DNA from: Actinomadura cremea
GTDB lineage: Bacteria > Actinomycetota > Actinomycetes > Streptosporangiales > Streptosporangiaceae
Assembly (NCBI RefSeq): GCF_014648495.1
Contig: NZ_BMRF01000020.1
Location: 62,001-126,000 of the forward strand
DNA: 64,000 bases
Direction: 5' to 3'
The translations under genes and the position numbers were made by a program. The notes below the pieces were generated by a model. That model did no database searches and was not told the DNA's origin. It saw only the letters and a program-made list of their open reading frames with translations. This document shows, one piece after another, positions 9,696 to 18,657 of the stretch (within the stretch, counting starts at the first letter, position 1; every line of letters starts with the position of its first letter).

Positions 9696-11195
9696 ATGTC
9701 GGACGAGCCGAGCGCATCCGCGCGAGTCGCGACGGCGCCCGGACGGCCCGGCTCCCGCCGGATGCGCCGCGCGGAGCGGGCGGCGCACCGGGCGGGCGCC
9801 AACCGGCTGCGCCGGTTGGCGATCGGCCTGACGGTCGCCGCGCTCGTCGCGACGAGCGGCGCCGCCGTCGCGCCGCCCGGCGTGCCCGACTGGGCGAGCC
9901 CCGGCCTCGTCGGCGGCGGGGGCGCCCCCTACACCGGGGTCCCGGTGCCCCCGCACGAGTCCCTCGGCGCGTCCTACCTGCCGAACAGCTCGGTCGTCCG
10001 GCTCCGGGACGGCCGCGTCCGGCTGGTCCCGCCGGGCGGGAGCGCGCCGATCACCGTCGCGGCCGACGACCCGCGGGTGGACGCCGCCGTGCGGGCCGAC
10101 CGGGCCTGGCTGGCATCCGGGAACGTTCCCACCGGCGGGCTCGGCGGACGGTACGCGGCGATGTCGTCGCGCGCCCTGCTGGACCTGCGGCTGCTCACCC
10201 GGCCGAACGGCGCGTCGCAGGCGTCCTGGTACGGGATCTGGCAGTACAGCTGGCCGCGCGACTCCGCGTTCGCCGCCGCCGCGCTCGCCGTGTCCGGGCA
10301 CCCGGCGGAGGCCCGCTCGATCCTCGAGTTCATGGCCCGCGTCCAGGACCCCGACGGCACCTGGGCGGCCCGCTACCACGTGGACGGCCGCCCGGTCACC
10401 GACGGCCGCGACCGGCAGCTCGACGCGCTGGGCTGGATGCTGTGGGCGACGTGGTTCTACCGGGCGAAGACGCCCGAGGGGTCCGTCCCCGCCGAGCTGT
10501 GGACGATGGTGCGGCGCGCCGCCGACCACCTCGCGCTGTCGCTGGACGCCGAGGGCCTGCCGCCCGCCTCGTCCGACTACTGGGAGCGCGATCCCCGCAC
10601 CGAGGAGGACCCCCGCCGTCCCACCCTGGGCGTGGTCGGGCCCGTCCTGGCGGGCCTGCGCTCCGCCGCCGCCCTCGCGGGCGGGGAGGGCGCGGACGCC
10701 GAGGCGGTGAAGTGGGGCGGGGCCGCCGACCGGCTGTCGGGCGCGCTCGTCCACCAGTTCGCGCCCTACGGCTACCCCCGCTCCCCCGTGCGGGACGGCC
10801 GGATGGACACGTCCGTGACGTTCGTCGCACCGCCGTTCGCGCCCGCCGACAAGGGGGTGACCGCCGCGATCTCGCACGCGTTCGCCGCGCAGGTGCTCCC
10901 GAACGGGGGCGTCCTGCCGGGCGAGGAGTGGCCGGGCAACAAGCGGATCGCCTGGACGCCCGAGGTCGCCCTGTTCGGTCTCGCCGCCGCCGCGTCCGGA
11001 CGCACCGAGACCGCCCTGGACCGCCTCGACTGGCTGCAGAAGCACCGGACGTCCCTGGGCGTCCTGCCGGAGAAGGTCGGGCCGGACGGGCACCAGGCGG
11101 GCGTCGCGCCCCTCGGCTGGACCGCGTCCATGGTCGTCCTCGCCCTGGCGGCGCTGGAGGAGCCGCTGCCGATCCCGCCGACGTCCAGGCCCTAG
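9696..11195 (+). CDS. Exported glycoside hydrolase family 15-like protein
   Basis: A 499-aa protein. Residues about 35-58 form a signal peptide or membrane anchor after an Arg-rich start ([21 protein letters not shown]). The rest looks like the (alpha/alpha)6 barrel of GH15 glucoamylase-type enzymes. It has the substrate-site pattern [20 protein letters not shown], the barrel helices [15 protein letters not shown] and [20 protein letters not shown], whose Glu is a candidate catalytic acid, then [13 protein letters not shown] and [17 protein letters not shown]. The substrate is unknown; alpha-glucosides or trehalose are possible. I chose ATG 9696, with GGGAG 11 nt before it. ATG 9627 would extend the N-terminus. 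Confidence 0.65.
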   Translation: MSDEPSASARVATAPGRPGSRRMRRAERAAHRAGANRLRRLAIGLTVAALVATSGAAVAPPGVPDWASPGLVGGGGAPYTGVPVPPHESLGASYLPNSSVVRLRDGRVRLVPPGGSAPITVAADDPRVDAAVRADRAWLASGNVPTGGLGGRYAAMSSRALLDLRLLTRPNGASQASWYGIWQYSWPRDSAFAAAALAVSGHPAEARSILEFMARVQDPDGTWAARYHVDGRPVTDGRDRQLDALGWMLWATWFYRAKTPEGSVPAELWTMVRRAADHLALSLDAEGLPPASSDYWERDPRTEEDPRRPTLGVVGPVLAGLRSAAALAGGEGADAEAVKWGGAADRLSGALVHQFAPYGYPRSPVRDGRMDTSVTFVAPPFAPADKGVTAAISHAFAAQVLPNGGVLPGEEWPGNKRIAWTPEVALFGLAAAASGRTETALDRLDWLQKHRTSLGVLPEKVGPDGHQAGVAPLGWTASMVVLALAALEEPLPIPPTSRP

Positions 11196-11208
11196 GGGCT
11201 CCGGGGCG

Positions 11209-11976
11209 TCAGCCGAACTGCTCCCAGGCCAGCTTCGCGACGAGCGCCCCCACCACGCACAGCAGGACGATCCGGACGAACCCGGCACCACGGTTGATCG
11301 CCGTCCGCGCGCCCAGCTGGGCCCCGACGGCGTTGCAGACCGCCATCGCCAGCCCGACCGCCCACAGCACGTGCCCCTGGACGGCGAACACCGCGAGCGC
11401 GCCGAGGTTCGTCCCGGTGTTGATGATCTTCGAGGTGGCCGAGGCGTTCACGAAGTCCATGCCGAGCAGCGTCGTGAACGCGATGACCAGGAACGTCCCG
11501 GTTCCGGGGCCGACGAGCCCGTCGTAGAAGGCGATGACCACGCCGGGCACCAGCACCGCGGCGGCCACCCGCCGCCGCGTGCGCAGCACGAGTTGCGGCG
11601 TCCGTCCGAGGTCCGGTCTGAGCACCACGATCGCCGCGACGGCCAGCAGCACGATCATGATCACCGGTTTGAGGACGTCCGAGGAGATCGCCGCCGCGCA
11701 CAGCGCCCCGACCGCCGCGCAGCCGACCGCGAGGACGGCCGCCGGGACCGCGACCCTCGTGTCCGGTTTCGCCTTCCGCAGGTACGCGATCGCCGCGGAC
11801 GTCGTCCCGGCGATCGACCCGAGCTTGTTCGTCGCGAGCGCCGCCGCCACCGGCTGTCCGGGCATCGCCACGAGCAGCGCGGGCAGCTGGATCAGCCCGC
11901 CCCCGCCGACCACCGCGTCCACCCACCCCGCCGCTAGGGCCGCCACCAGCAGCAGCACCATCTGCTCAACGTCCAC
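11209..11976 (-). CDS. TauE/SafE (TSUP, DUF81) family permease
   Basis: A 255-aa integral membrane protein of the TSUP family, whose members move sulfite, sulfonates or other small organic anions. It starts with the characteristic MVLLLVAALAAGWVDAVVGG and GGLIQLPALL. The second half-repeat has FYDGLVGPGTGTFLVIAFTT and ASATSKIINTGTNLGAL, which are the paired signature loops of the family. About eight membrane helices are expected. GTG 11976 was taken as start; ATG 11961 is the next in-frame choice. It converges on the GH15-like gene with 13 bp between stops. The substrate cannot be inferred. Confidence 0.88.
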   Translation of the reverse strand: MDVEQMVLLLVAALAAGWVDAVVGGGGLIQLPALLVAMPGQPVAAALATNKLGSIAGTTSAAIAYLRKAKPDTRVAVPAAVLAVGCAAVGALCAAAISSDVLKPVIMIVLLAVAAIVVLRPDLGRTPQLVLRTRRRVAAAVLVPGVVIAFYDGLVGPGTGTFLVIAFTTLLGMDFVNASATSKIINTGTNLGALAVFAVQGHVLWAVGLAMAVCNAVGAQLGARTAINRGAGFVRIVLLCVVGALVAKLAWEQFG

Positions 11977-12214
11977 CGCGGCCCCCGGGGGTAAGGAGTC
12001 AAAGCGAAAGAAACACCTGACCCTACCCGGCGACCCGTGCGGCGGCCCGCCCAAGGGTGCCGCCAGGTCGGCTCCAGCGCGCGATCGAGGAGGCCCCGGA
12101 CCGCTCCTCGGCGCGCCGGCCTTTCCGCAGGCGGGCCCGACCGGAGGGCGACGCGCCGCCGCGAGCCCTGGCGATGCTCGGCGCGCTCGTCCGTGCGTGC
12201 CGGGAACGGTGGGG

Positions 12215-12769
12215 TCAGCCTCCGGAGGCCGCCGTCCACTCGTCGTCGAGGACGGCCCAGACCTGCAGGTCGCGGGACTCGCCGCCGTCGATGTAGGCCT
12301 TGCGCTGGATGCCCTCCAGGGTCATCCCGAGGCGCTTGGCGACGGCGCTGCTGGCGTGGTTGGCGGGGTCGCACAGCCACTCGACGCGGGCCATGCGGCG
12401 CACGCCGAACGCCCAGTCGAGCATCACCCGGCAGGCGGTGGTGACCAGGCCGCGGCCCTGCACCGCGCCGTCGAGCCACACACCGGCCTCGCAGACGCCC
12501 CGGTCTGCGTCGAAGGTCCGGAACAGCGTGCCGCCCCGCAGGACGCCGTCCACCCAGATGCCGTAGAGGCGGCCCTGGTCGGCGGCCTGCCGGTCGGCGT
12601 ACCGCTGCAGGAAGGCGCGGGCGCTCTCCTCGTCCACGACGATCCGTCCGAACGGGACGTACCGGACGATGTCCGCGCGGACGCGGTCGACGTGCTCGGC
12701 GAACTCGGCGGCCTGCCAGGGCTCCAGCGGACGCAGCTCGGCGCCCTCGGCGAGCGGGTGGGCGAACAT
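12215..12769 (-). CDS. GNAT family N-acetyltransferase (RimL type)
   Basis: A 184-aa acetyltransferase. The N-terminal LRPLEPWQAAEFAEHVDR, the acetyl-CoA-binding region LDGAVQGRGLVTTACRVML (Q/RxxGxG/A-like GRGLVT) and WLCDPANHASSAVAKRLGMTLEG are typical of the RimJ/RimL/SpeG-like group. It ends with LQVWAVLDDEW. The start is ATG 12769 with GGAGG 9 nt upstream. It lies 52 bp downstream of pcrA on the same strand and may be co-transcribed. The acceptor substrate is unknown. Confidence 0.87.
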   Translation of the reverse strand: MFAHPLAEGAELRPLEPWQAAEFAEHVDRVRADIVRYVPFGRIVVDEESARAFLQRYADRQAADQGRLYGIWVDGVLRGGTLFRTFDADRGVCEAGVWLDGAVQGRGLVTTACRVMLDWAFGVRRMARVEWLCDPANHASSAVAKRLGMTLEGIQRKAYIDGGESRDLQVWAVLDDEWTAASGG

Positions 12770-12821
12770 GGGGGGTTTCCTCCTACGTACCTGTGCGACT
12801 CCGTGCGACCGCTCGGGCGCC

Positions 12822-15086
12822 TCAGAGCTTCTCGACCGGCGCGTAGCGCAGGACCAGCCGCTTCACGCCGTACTCGCCGCCGAAGTCGACGCTCGCGGCG
12901 GCCTTGTCGCCCGCGCCGTCCACGGACACGACCGTGCCGAGGCCGAACGAGTCGTGCGTGACCTTGTCGCCCGGCGACAGGGACGGCACCGCACGCGCGC
13001 CCGGCGACCGGACGCCCGGACGCGCCGCGATCCGGGTCGCCGCGGAGCCCGTCGCCGACGACGCCTCCCGCTCCCACGCGAGGAGCGGCTTCGGCACCTC
13101 GCCCAGGAACCGCGACGGCGGGTTCACCTGGGGGGCGCCCCACGAGCTGCGCATCGTGGCCCGGGACAGGTACAGGCGCTGCCTGGCGCGGGTGATGCCG
13201 ACGTAGGCGAGGCGCCGTTCCTCTTCGAGCTCCTTGGGGTTGCTCATCGCGCGCAGGTGCGGGAACACGCCGTCCTCCATGCCGGTGAGGAAGACGACGG
13301 GGAACTCCAGGCCCTTCGCGGTGTGCAGGGTCATCAGGGTGACGACGCCCTGGTCGGTCTCCTCGGGCTGCTCCCCCGGCGGGACGGGCGCGCCCTTGGC
13401 CCCGCCCGGGATCGAGTCGGCGTCGGCGACCAGCGCGACCTGCTCGAGGAACTCGGGCAGCCGGCCCTCGGGCGACTCGCCGTCGAGGCGCTCCTCGAAC
13501 TCGCGGGCGACCGCCTCGAGCTCCTGCAGGTTCTCGACGCGCGTCTCGTCCTGCGGGTCCTTGGACGCCTGGAGCTCCGCGAGGTAGCCGCTCCGGTCGA
13601 GGACGAGCCCGATCAGCTCGGCGGGCGACACGGACGCGGCGGACGCGCGCAGCTCGTCCAGCAGGAGGACGAACTCGCGGACGGCGTTGGTCGAGCGGGT
13701 CGCCATGCCCGGGACGTCCTCGGGGCTGCGCAGCGCCTGCCAGAACGAGATCCGCTCGCGGGACGCGTGCGCCTCGACGCACGCCTCGGCGCGGTCGCCG
13801 ATGCCGCGCTTCGGGACGTTCAGGATGCGGCGCAGCGAGACGGTGTCCTCGGGGTTGGCGAGGACGCGCAGGTAGGCGAGGAGGTCGCGGATCTCCCGGC
13901 GCTCGTAGAAGCGGACGCCGCCGACGACCTTGTACGGCAGGCCGGTGCGGATGAACACTTCCTCGAAGACGCGGGACTGCGCGTTCGTCCGGTAGAAGAT
14001 GGCGACGTCGCCGGGACGGGCGTCGCCCGCGTCGGTGAGCTTGTCGACCTCGTGGGCGACGAACGCGGCCTCGTCGTGCTCGTTGTCGGCCACGTAGCCG
14101 GTGATCTTCGCGCCCTCGCCCTGGTCGGACCAGAGCCGCTTCGGCTTGCGGTCGGCGTTGCGCTCGATGACGGCGTTCGCGGCCGACAGGATCGTCTGCG
14201 TGGAGCGGTAGTTCTGCTCCAGCAGGATCGTGGTCGCGTCCGGGTAGTCGCGCTCGAACTCCAGGATGTTGCGGATCGTCGCGCCGCGGAACGCGTAGAT
14301 CGACTGGTCGGCGTCGCCGACGACGCACAGCTCGGCCGCGCCCACGCCCTCCACGGGCGCCGTCAGCTCCCGGACCAGCTCGTACTGCGCGTGGTTGGTG
14401 TCCTGGTACTCGTCCACCAGCACGTGCCGGAACCGCCGCCGGTAGTGCTCGGCGGCCTCCGGGAAGACCTGCAGGAGGTTGACCGTCATCATGATCAGGT
14501 CGTCGAAGTCCATCGCGCCGGCCTGCTGGAGCCGCGCCTGGTACATCTCGTACGCCTCGGCGAGCTTCTGCTCCATGTGGCTGGACGCCCGCGCCTTGCA
14601 CGTCTCGTAGTCGATCAGCTCGTTCTTCAGGTTCGACACCTGGGCGCTGAACGACTTCGGCGGGTAGCGCTTCGGGTCGAGGTCGAGCTCCCGGCAGACG
14701 AGCGCCATGAGGCGCTGCGCGTCCGCCTGGTCGTAGATCGAGAAGCTCGTCGGGAAGCCGAGCCGCTTGGCCTCGCGGCGCAGGATCCGCACGCAGGCGG
14801 AGTGGAACGTCATCACCCACATGGCGCGCGAGCGCGGCCCGACGAGGGCGTCGACGCGCTCCTTCATCTCGGCGGCGGCCTTGTTGGTGAAGGTGATCGC
14901 GAGGATCTGGCCGGGGTGCACGTCCCGCTCGCCGAGCAGGTGGGCGATGCGGTGGGTCAGCACGCGCGTCTTCCCGGACCCGGCGCCCGCGACGATCAGC
15001 AGGGGGCCGCCGGAGTGGACGACGGCGGCGCGCTGCTGCTCGTTGAGGCCGTCGAGCAAGGGGTGGGGTTCGGTCTTCGACATCAT
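12822..15086 (-). CDS. pcrA: ATP-dependent DNA helicase PcrA/UvrD
   Basis: A 754-aa SF1A 3'-5' helicase acting in nucleotide excision repair and replication restart. The Q-motif LNEQQRAAV is followed by Walker A AGAGSGKT (K39), motif Ia TFTNKAAAEMKER, Walker B VDEYQDTN (225-231), GDADQSIYAFRGA, the QNYRST motif III-IV region and VTLMTLHTAKGLEFPVVFL. The C-terminus has the PcrA Tudor-like domain (KVTHDSFGLGTVVSVDG to the end). The open frame extends further upstream, but the family start MMSKTEPHPLLDGLNEQQ is at ATG 15086. It is the upstream neighbour of the acetyltransferase and is preceded by a hairpin ending the dha operon. Confidence 0.97.
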   Translation of the reverse strand: MMSKTEPHPLLDGLNEQQRAAVVHSGGPLLIVAGAGSGKTRVLTHRIAHLLGERDVHPGQILAITFTNKAAAEMKERVDALVGPRSRAMWVMTFHSACVRILRREAKRLGFPTSFSIYDQADAQRLMALVCRELDLDPKRYPPKSFSAQVSNLKNELIDYETCKARASSHMEQKLAEAYEMYQARLQQAGAMDFDDLIMMTVNLLQVFPEAAEHYRRRFRHVLVDEYQDTNHAQYELVRELTAPVEGVGAAELCVVGDADQSIYAFRGATIRNILEFERDYPDATTILLEQNYRSTQTILSAANAVIERNADRKPKRLWSDQGEGAKITGYVADNEHDEAAFVAHEVDKLTDAGDARPGDVAIFYRTNAQSRVFEEVFIRTGLPYKVVGGVRFYERREIRDLLAYLRVLANPEDTVSLRRILNVPKRGIGDRAEACVEAHASRERISFWQALRSPEDVPGMATRSTNAVREFVLLLDELRASAASVSPAELIGLVLDRSGYLAELQASKDPQDETRVENLQELEAVAREFEERLDGESPEGRLPEFLEQVALVADADSIPGGAKGAPVPPGEQPEETDQGVVTLMTLHTAKGLEFPVVFLTGMEDGVFPHLRAMSNPKELEEERRLAYVGITRARQRLYLSRATMRSSWGAPQVNPPSRFLGEVPKPLLAWEREASSATGSAATRIAARPGVRSPGARAVPSLSPGDKVTHDSFGLGTVVSVDGAGDKAAASVDFGGEYGVKRLVLRYAPVEKL

Positions 15087-15110
15087 GTGCGAGTCTACGG
15101 CGCCGCGGAC

Positions 15111-15139
15111 CCGGGTTCGGCGCGATCCGCCGGACCCGG
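15111..15139 (-). terminator. Terminator of the dhaK-dhaL-dhaM operon
   Basis: Twelve-base arms CCGGGTTCGGCG (15111-15122) and CGCCGGACCCGG (15128-15139) pair with one G-T step around a 5-nt loop. The hairpin begins 10 nt after the dhaM stop and ends about 25 nt before the pcrA start on the same strand. Confidence 0.65.
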
Positions 15140-15148
15140 GCCCGCCCG

Positions 15149-15538
15149 TCAGGACCGTTTGCGGTGGTCGCGCGCGGACTCGGCGGCGGCGTGGACGGCG
15201 GCGAGGTCGGCGCCCGCGGCCGCCATCGACGCCGCCGCGACCGCGCCCTCGACCAGCGGCGCGTCCGCGAGCAGCACCGTGCCCGCGCGGGCGTCCTCGA
15301 CGACCATCTCGGCGGTGAGGACGGAGCTGCCGAGGTCGGCGAGCAGCAGCACCCCGTCGTCGCCGTCGGACGCCGCCTCGACGGCGCGCTCGACGGCGAC
15401 GATGCTCGTGCCGAGACCCCCGTCGGGGTCTCCCCCGGCGGGCTCCACCACGGCCTTGCCCACGCCCATCGCGCGCGCGACCTCGGCGACGCCCTCGGCG
15501 AGCGCCCGGCTGTGCGCGACGATCACGATCCCGACCAT
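15149..15538 (-). CDS. dhaM: PTS-dependent dihydroxyacetone kinase phosphotransferase subunit DhaM (EIIA-Man domain only)
   Basis: A 129-aa EIIA-Man-like domain that takes phosphate from HPr and passes it to ADP bound on DhaL. The phosphorylated His is H9 in IVIVAHSRALAEGV, the same position as in E. coli DhaM. LLLADLGSSVLTAEM is the other family signature. Only the EIIA domain is present; the HPr and EI-like domains of the long DhaM form are missing, so general PTS proteins encoded elsewhere must feed it. Its ATG overlaps the dhaL stop (TGATG). Confidence 0.93.
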   Translation of the reverse strand: MVGIVIVAHSRALAEGVAEVARAMGVGKAVVEPAGGDPDGGLGTSIVAVERAVEAASDGDDGVLLLADLGSSVLTAEMVVEDARAGTVLLADAPLVEGAVAAASMAAAGADLAAVHAAAESARDHRKRS

Positions 15539-16167
15539 CAGCCCTCCAGAATCTCGGCGAGCGCCCGCAGGACGAGTGCGGTGGAGGCGGCGCCCGGGTC
15601 GAGGTGCCCGACGCTGCGCTCCCCCAGGTAGCTGGCCCGGCCCTTGCGGGCGAGCATCGGGACGGTGTCGTCCGCACCGGCCGCCGCGGCGTCGGCGGCG
15701 GCGCGGGCGCAGCCGGGCAGGGGCGCGCCGCCGTCGAGGGCGTGCTCGTAGGCGGCGACGGCCGGGGCGAGCGCGTCGATCATCGTCTTGTCGCCCTCGG
15801 CGGCCTGCCCCAGCTCGCGGACGCCGTCGAGGGCCGCGCGCAGCGCGGCACCGATGTCGGCGGCGTCCGGGTCGTCGATGTCGTCGAGGACGCGGCCAGC
15901 GCGCCGCAGCATGGTCCCGTAGAGGGGCCCGGACGCGCCGCCGGTCTTGGACACGATGGCCCGGCCGGCCGCGATCAGCACCTTGCCGGCCGGGGCGTCC
16001 GCGGGCAGCGCGGCGACGGCGGCGGTGAACCCGCGGTCGAGGTTGTGGCCGTGGTCACCGTCGCCGATGGCGGCGTCGAGCCTGGTCAGGCGGTCGGCGT
16101 CGGCGGAGACGAGGTCGGCGGCGCGGCGGATCCAGCGGTCCGCGGCGGCGCCGGTCAGCCCGATCAC
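15538..16167 (-). CDS. dhaL: Dihydroxyacetone kinase ADP-binding subunit DhaL
   Basis: A 209-aa eight-helix-barrel subunit that holds ADP/ATP and two Mg ions and phosphorylates dihydroxyacetone bound covalently on DhaK. The metal- and nucleotide-binding aspartates are D31, D36 and D38 in LDAAIGDGDHGHN. SKTGGASGPLYGTML and ARKGRASYLGERSVGHLDPGA complete the site. The start is GTG 16167, overlapping the dhaK stop as GTGA. It sits in the middle of a three-gene operon in which every junction overlaps, consistent with stoichiometric synthesis. Confidence 0.95.
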   Translation of the reverse strand: MIGLTGAAADRWIRRAADLVSADADRLTRLDAAIGDGDHGHNLDRGFTAAVAALPADAPAGKVLIAAGRAIVSKTGGASGPLYGTMLRRAGRVLDDIDDPDAADIGAALRAALDGVRELGQAAEGDKTMIDALAPAVAAYEHALDGGAPLPGCARAAADAAAAGADDTVPMLARKGRASYLGERSVGHLDPGAASTALVLRALAEILEG

Positions 16168-17159
16168 CGGCCCCACCGCAGCGCGGGCGTGTCGACCGGC
16201 GCGTCCCACAGCCGGGTCAGGTCGGGCGTCAGTCGGCACACGCTCACCATGACCCCCGCCATCTCCAGGCTGGTGACGTAGTCGCCGACGAGGCACCGGA
16301 CGGCCGACGCGCCGTGCCCGTCGAGCCATTCGGCGACCGCCGCGTACGCGATGTACTGCTCGATCAGCGGTGTGCCGCCCATCCCGTTGACCAGCACGAG
16401 CAGCTCCTCGCCCGCCAGCGGCATGTCGGCGTCGATCGCCGCCAGCGCCGCGCCGACGATGTCGGTGGCGGTGCCCGCCCCGACCCGTTCCCGCCCGGGT
16501 TCGCCGTGGATGCCGATGCCGAGCTCCATCTCGCCGTCGGCCAGTTCGAACGTCGGCTCCCCCGCGGCCGGGACCGTGCACGGCGACAGCGCGACACCGA
16601 ACGAGCGGCTGCGCTCGTTCACCTCGCGGGCGACGGCCGCGACGGCGGCGAGGTCCGCGCCCTCCTCGGCGAGCGCCCCGGCGATCTTCTCCACGAACAG
16701 GGTGGCGCCGGTGCCGCGGCGCCCGGCCGTGAACGTGCTGTCCTCGACGGCGACGTCGTCGTCGACCACGACGGGGACGACCTCGATGTCCTCGTCCTCG
16801 GCCAGTTCGGCGGCCATCCGGAAGTTCATCACGTCGCCCGTGTAGTTCTTCACGATGTGCAGCACCCCGGCGCCGCCGTCGACCGCCATCGTCGCGGCGA
16901 TGATCTGGTCGGGCACCGGGGAGGTGAAGACCTGCCCCGGCGCGGCGGCGTCGAGCATCCCCGGCCCGACGAACCCGGCGTGCAGCGGCTCGTGCCCCGA
17001 TCCCCCGCCCGACACCAGGGCGACCTTCCCGGTGCGGGGCGCGTCCGCCCGCACGACCGTCCCGCCGGCGGCGTCGACCCGCAGCGACGGGTGCGCCGCG
17101 GCGAGCCCGCGGAGCGCGTCGGTGACCACGTCCCCGGGGGCGTTGATGAGTTTGCGCAT
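16164..17159 (-). CDS. dhaK: Dihydroxyacetone kinase substrate-binding subunit DhaK
   Basis: A 331-aa subunit that binds dihydroxyacetone covalently through a histidine. It opens MRKLINAPGDVV and has VSGGGSGHEPLHAGFVGPGML, NYTGDVMNF and ELGIGIHGEPG. With the start at ATG 17159, H56, D109 and H218 fall exactly at the E. coli DhaK catalytic positions, which supports this start over ATG 17171. First gene of dhaKLM; divergent from a LmbE-type deacetylase with about 97 bp between, so the promoters are shared or adjacent. The pathway is dihydroxyacetone to DHAP for glycolysis. Confidence 0.96.
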   Translation of the reverse strand: MRKLINAPGDVVTDALRGLAAAHPSLRVDAAGGTVVRADAPRTGKVALVSGGGSGHEPLHAGFVGPGMLDAAAPGQVFTSPVPDQIIAATMAVDGGAGVLHIVKNYTGDVMNFRMAAELAEDEDIEVVPVVVDDDVAVEDSTFTAGRRGTGATLFVEKIAGALAEEGADLAAVAAVAREVNERSRSFGVALSPCTVPAAGEPTFELADGEMELGIGIHGEPGRERVGAGTATDIVGAALAAIDADMPLAGEELLVLVNGMGGTPLIEQYIAYAAVAEWLDGHGASAVRCLVGDYVTSLEMAGVMVSVCRLTPDLTRLWDAPVDTPALRWGR

Positions 17160-17256
17160 GCTCACAGCCATACCCGCGTCCGGCGTCCCGTCCCAGACCC
17201 AATCGAGATCGCCGCGGGGAGTGTCGGCGGGGCCCTCGGCGCTTATCGTTGGCAGG

Positions 17257-17988
17257 GTGACGGGCGTACTGGAAGACAGCGGGCTGCAGCGGATCCTCGC
17301 GGTGATGGCGCATCCGGACGACGTCGACTTCGGCGCCGCCGGGACGATCGCGGGCTGGACGGACGGCGGCATCGAGGTCGTTTACCTGATGGTGACCGAC
17401 GGCGACGCGGGCGGGTTCGACGACGGGCTGACCCGGCCGGAGATGGCGGCGCTGCGGCGGGACGAGCAGCGCGCGGCGGCGAAGGTCGTGGGCGTGACGG
17501 ACGTCCGGTTCCTCGGCTACCCGGACGGCCGCGTCGAGGCGACGCTGGACCTGCGCCGCGACATCGCGCGGGTGATCCGGCAGGTCCGTCCTGACCGAGT
17601 GGTCATGCCGAGTCCGGAGCGCAACTACGAGCGGATCTACCCGAGCCACCCCGACCACCGGGCGGTGGGCTCCGCCGCACTGGACGCCGTCTACCCCGAC
17701 GCGCGCAACCCCTACGCGTTCCCCGAGCTGCTGACCGAGGGGCTGGAGGCGTGGTCGGCGCGGGAGGTGTGGCTCTCGGGCGGACCGACCGCGAACCACT
17801 ACGTCGACATCACCGACCGGTTCGACCGGAAGGTGAGCGCGCTGCGCTCCCACGCCAGCCAGACCGGGCACTCCTCCGAGGAGGAGCTGCGGGCGATGCT
17901 GCGCGGCTGGCTGTCGGCGTCGGCCGCCGCCGGCGGCCTGCCCGAGGGCCGCCTGGCGGAACCGTTCCAGGTCGTGAACACCGCCTGA
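17257..17988 (+). CDS. PIG-L (LmbE) family zinc-dependent deacetylase
   Basis: A 243-aa protein of the family that includes mycothiol deacetylase MshB and conjugate amidase Mca. The zinc motif AHPDD is at residues 18-22 (ILAVMAHPDDVDFGAAG), and the third ligand lies in YPSHPDHRAVG. The C-terminal half (ANHYVDITDRFDRKVSALRSHASQ) is typical. The substrate is an N-acetyl-glucosamine-like compound by family knowledge only. The length is shorter than most MshB/Mca proteins, so I do not assign either name. The start is GTG 17257 with a weak upstream AGG. Confidence 0.85.
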   Translation: MTGVLEDSGLQRILAVMAHPDDVDFGAAGTIAGWTDGGIEVVYLMVTDGDAGGFDDGLTRPEMAALRRDEQRAAAKVVGVTDVRFLGYPDGRVEATLDLRRDIARVIRQVRPDRVVMPSPERNYERIYPSHPDHRAVGSAALDAVYPDARNPYAFPELLTEGLEAWSAREVWLSGGPTANHYVDITDRFDRKVSALRSHASQTGHSSEEELRAMLRGWLSASAAAGGLPEGRLAEPFQVVNTA

Positions 17989-18015
17989 GCGCCCACCCGA
18001 CCCGACCGAAACCGG

Positions 18016-18657
18016 TCAGACGAGGCGGCGGGCGGCGGCCCAGCGCGACAGCTCGTGCCGGTTCGACAGCTGGAGCTTCCGCAGGACGCTGCTGACGTGC
18101 GTCTCGACCGTCTTGACCGAGATGTACAGCTCCTTGGCGATCTCCTTGTAGGCGTAGCCGCGGGCGATCAGCCGCAGGACGTCCCGTTCCCGCTGGGTGA
18201 TCTGGTCGAGTTCGGGATCGACGGCGGGGGCGTCGGTGGCGGCGAACGCGTCGAGGACGAAGCCGGCGAGCCGGGGGGAGAACACCGCGTCCCCCTCGGC
18301 GACCCGGCCGATCGCGTCGGTCAGCTCCGGGCCCGAGATCGTCTTGGTGACGTAGCCGCGGGCGCCGCCGCGCACGACGCCGATCACGTCCTCGGCGGCG
18401 TCCGACACCGACAGGGCGAGGAACTTGGACGGGACGTGGCCGTGCAGGCGGCGCAGCACCTCGATGCCGCCGCCGCCCGGCAGGTGCACGTCGAGCAGCA
18501 CCACGTCGGGCGTCGTGTCGCGGATCACCGCGACGGCCTCGTCGACGTCGCCGGCCTCGCCGACGATCTCGACGCCGCCGCCCAGTTCGGCCTTGACGCC
18601 GGTCCGGAACATCTGGTGGTCGTCGACCAGCACGACCCTCTTGCGCGGCTCGCTCAC
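18016..18657 (-). CDS. LuxR/NarL-type response regulator of the PspC kinase pair
   Basis: A 213-aa cytosolic response regulator. The receiver domain covers residues 1-120, with acidic D12/D13, phospho-acceptor D56 in PDVVLLDVHLPGGGG, and K in GYVTKTISG. A LuxR helix-turn-helix lies at about 148-205 (ITQRERDVLRLIARGYAYKEIAKE, then LYISVKTVETHVSSVLRKL). GTG 18657 overlaps the kinase stop as GTGA, so the pair is translationally coupled. Adjacent PspC and LiaF-like genes suggest control of envelope-stress genes, including possibly the divergent operon. Confidence 0.93.
   Translation of the reverse strand: MSEPRKRVVLVDDHQMFRTGVKAELGGGVEIVGEAGDVDEAVAVIRDTTPDVVLLDVHLPGGGGIEVLRRLHGHVPSKFLALSVSDAAEDVIGVVRGGARGYVTKTISGPELTDAIGRVAEGDAVFSPRLAGFVLDAFAATDAPAVDPELDQITQRERDVLRLIARGYAYKEIAKELYISVKTVETHVSSVLRKLQLSNRHELSRWAAARRLV

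Noticed and set aside
12669-16028. A plus-strand open frame of about 1,120 codons opposite pcrA and dhaLM
   Set aside because: Shadow of the helicase and DHA kinase genes, which have exact catalytic motifs on the minus strand.
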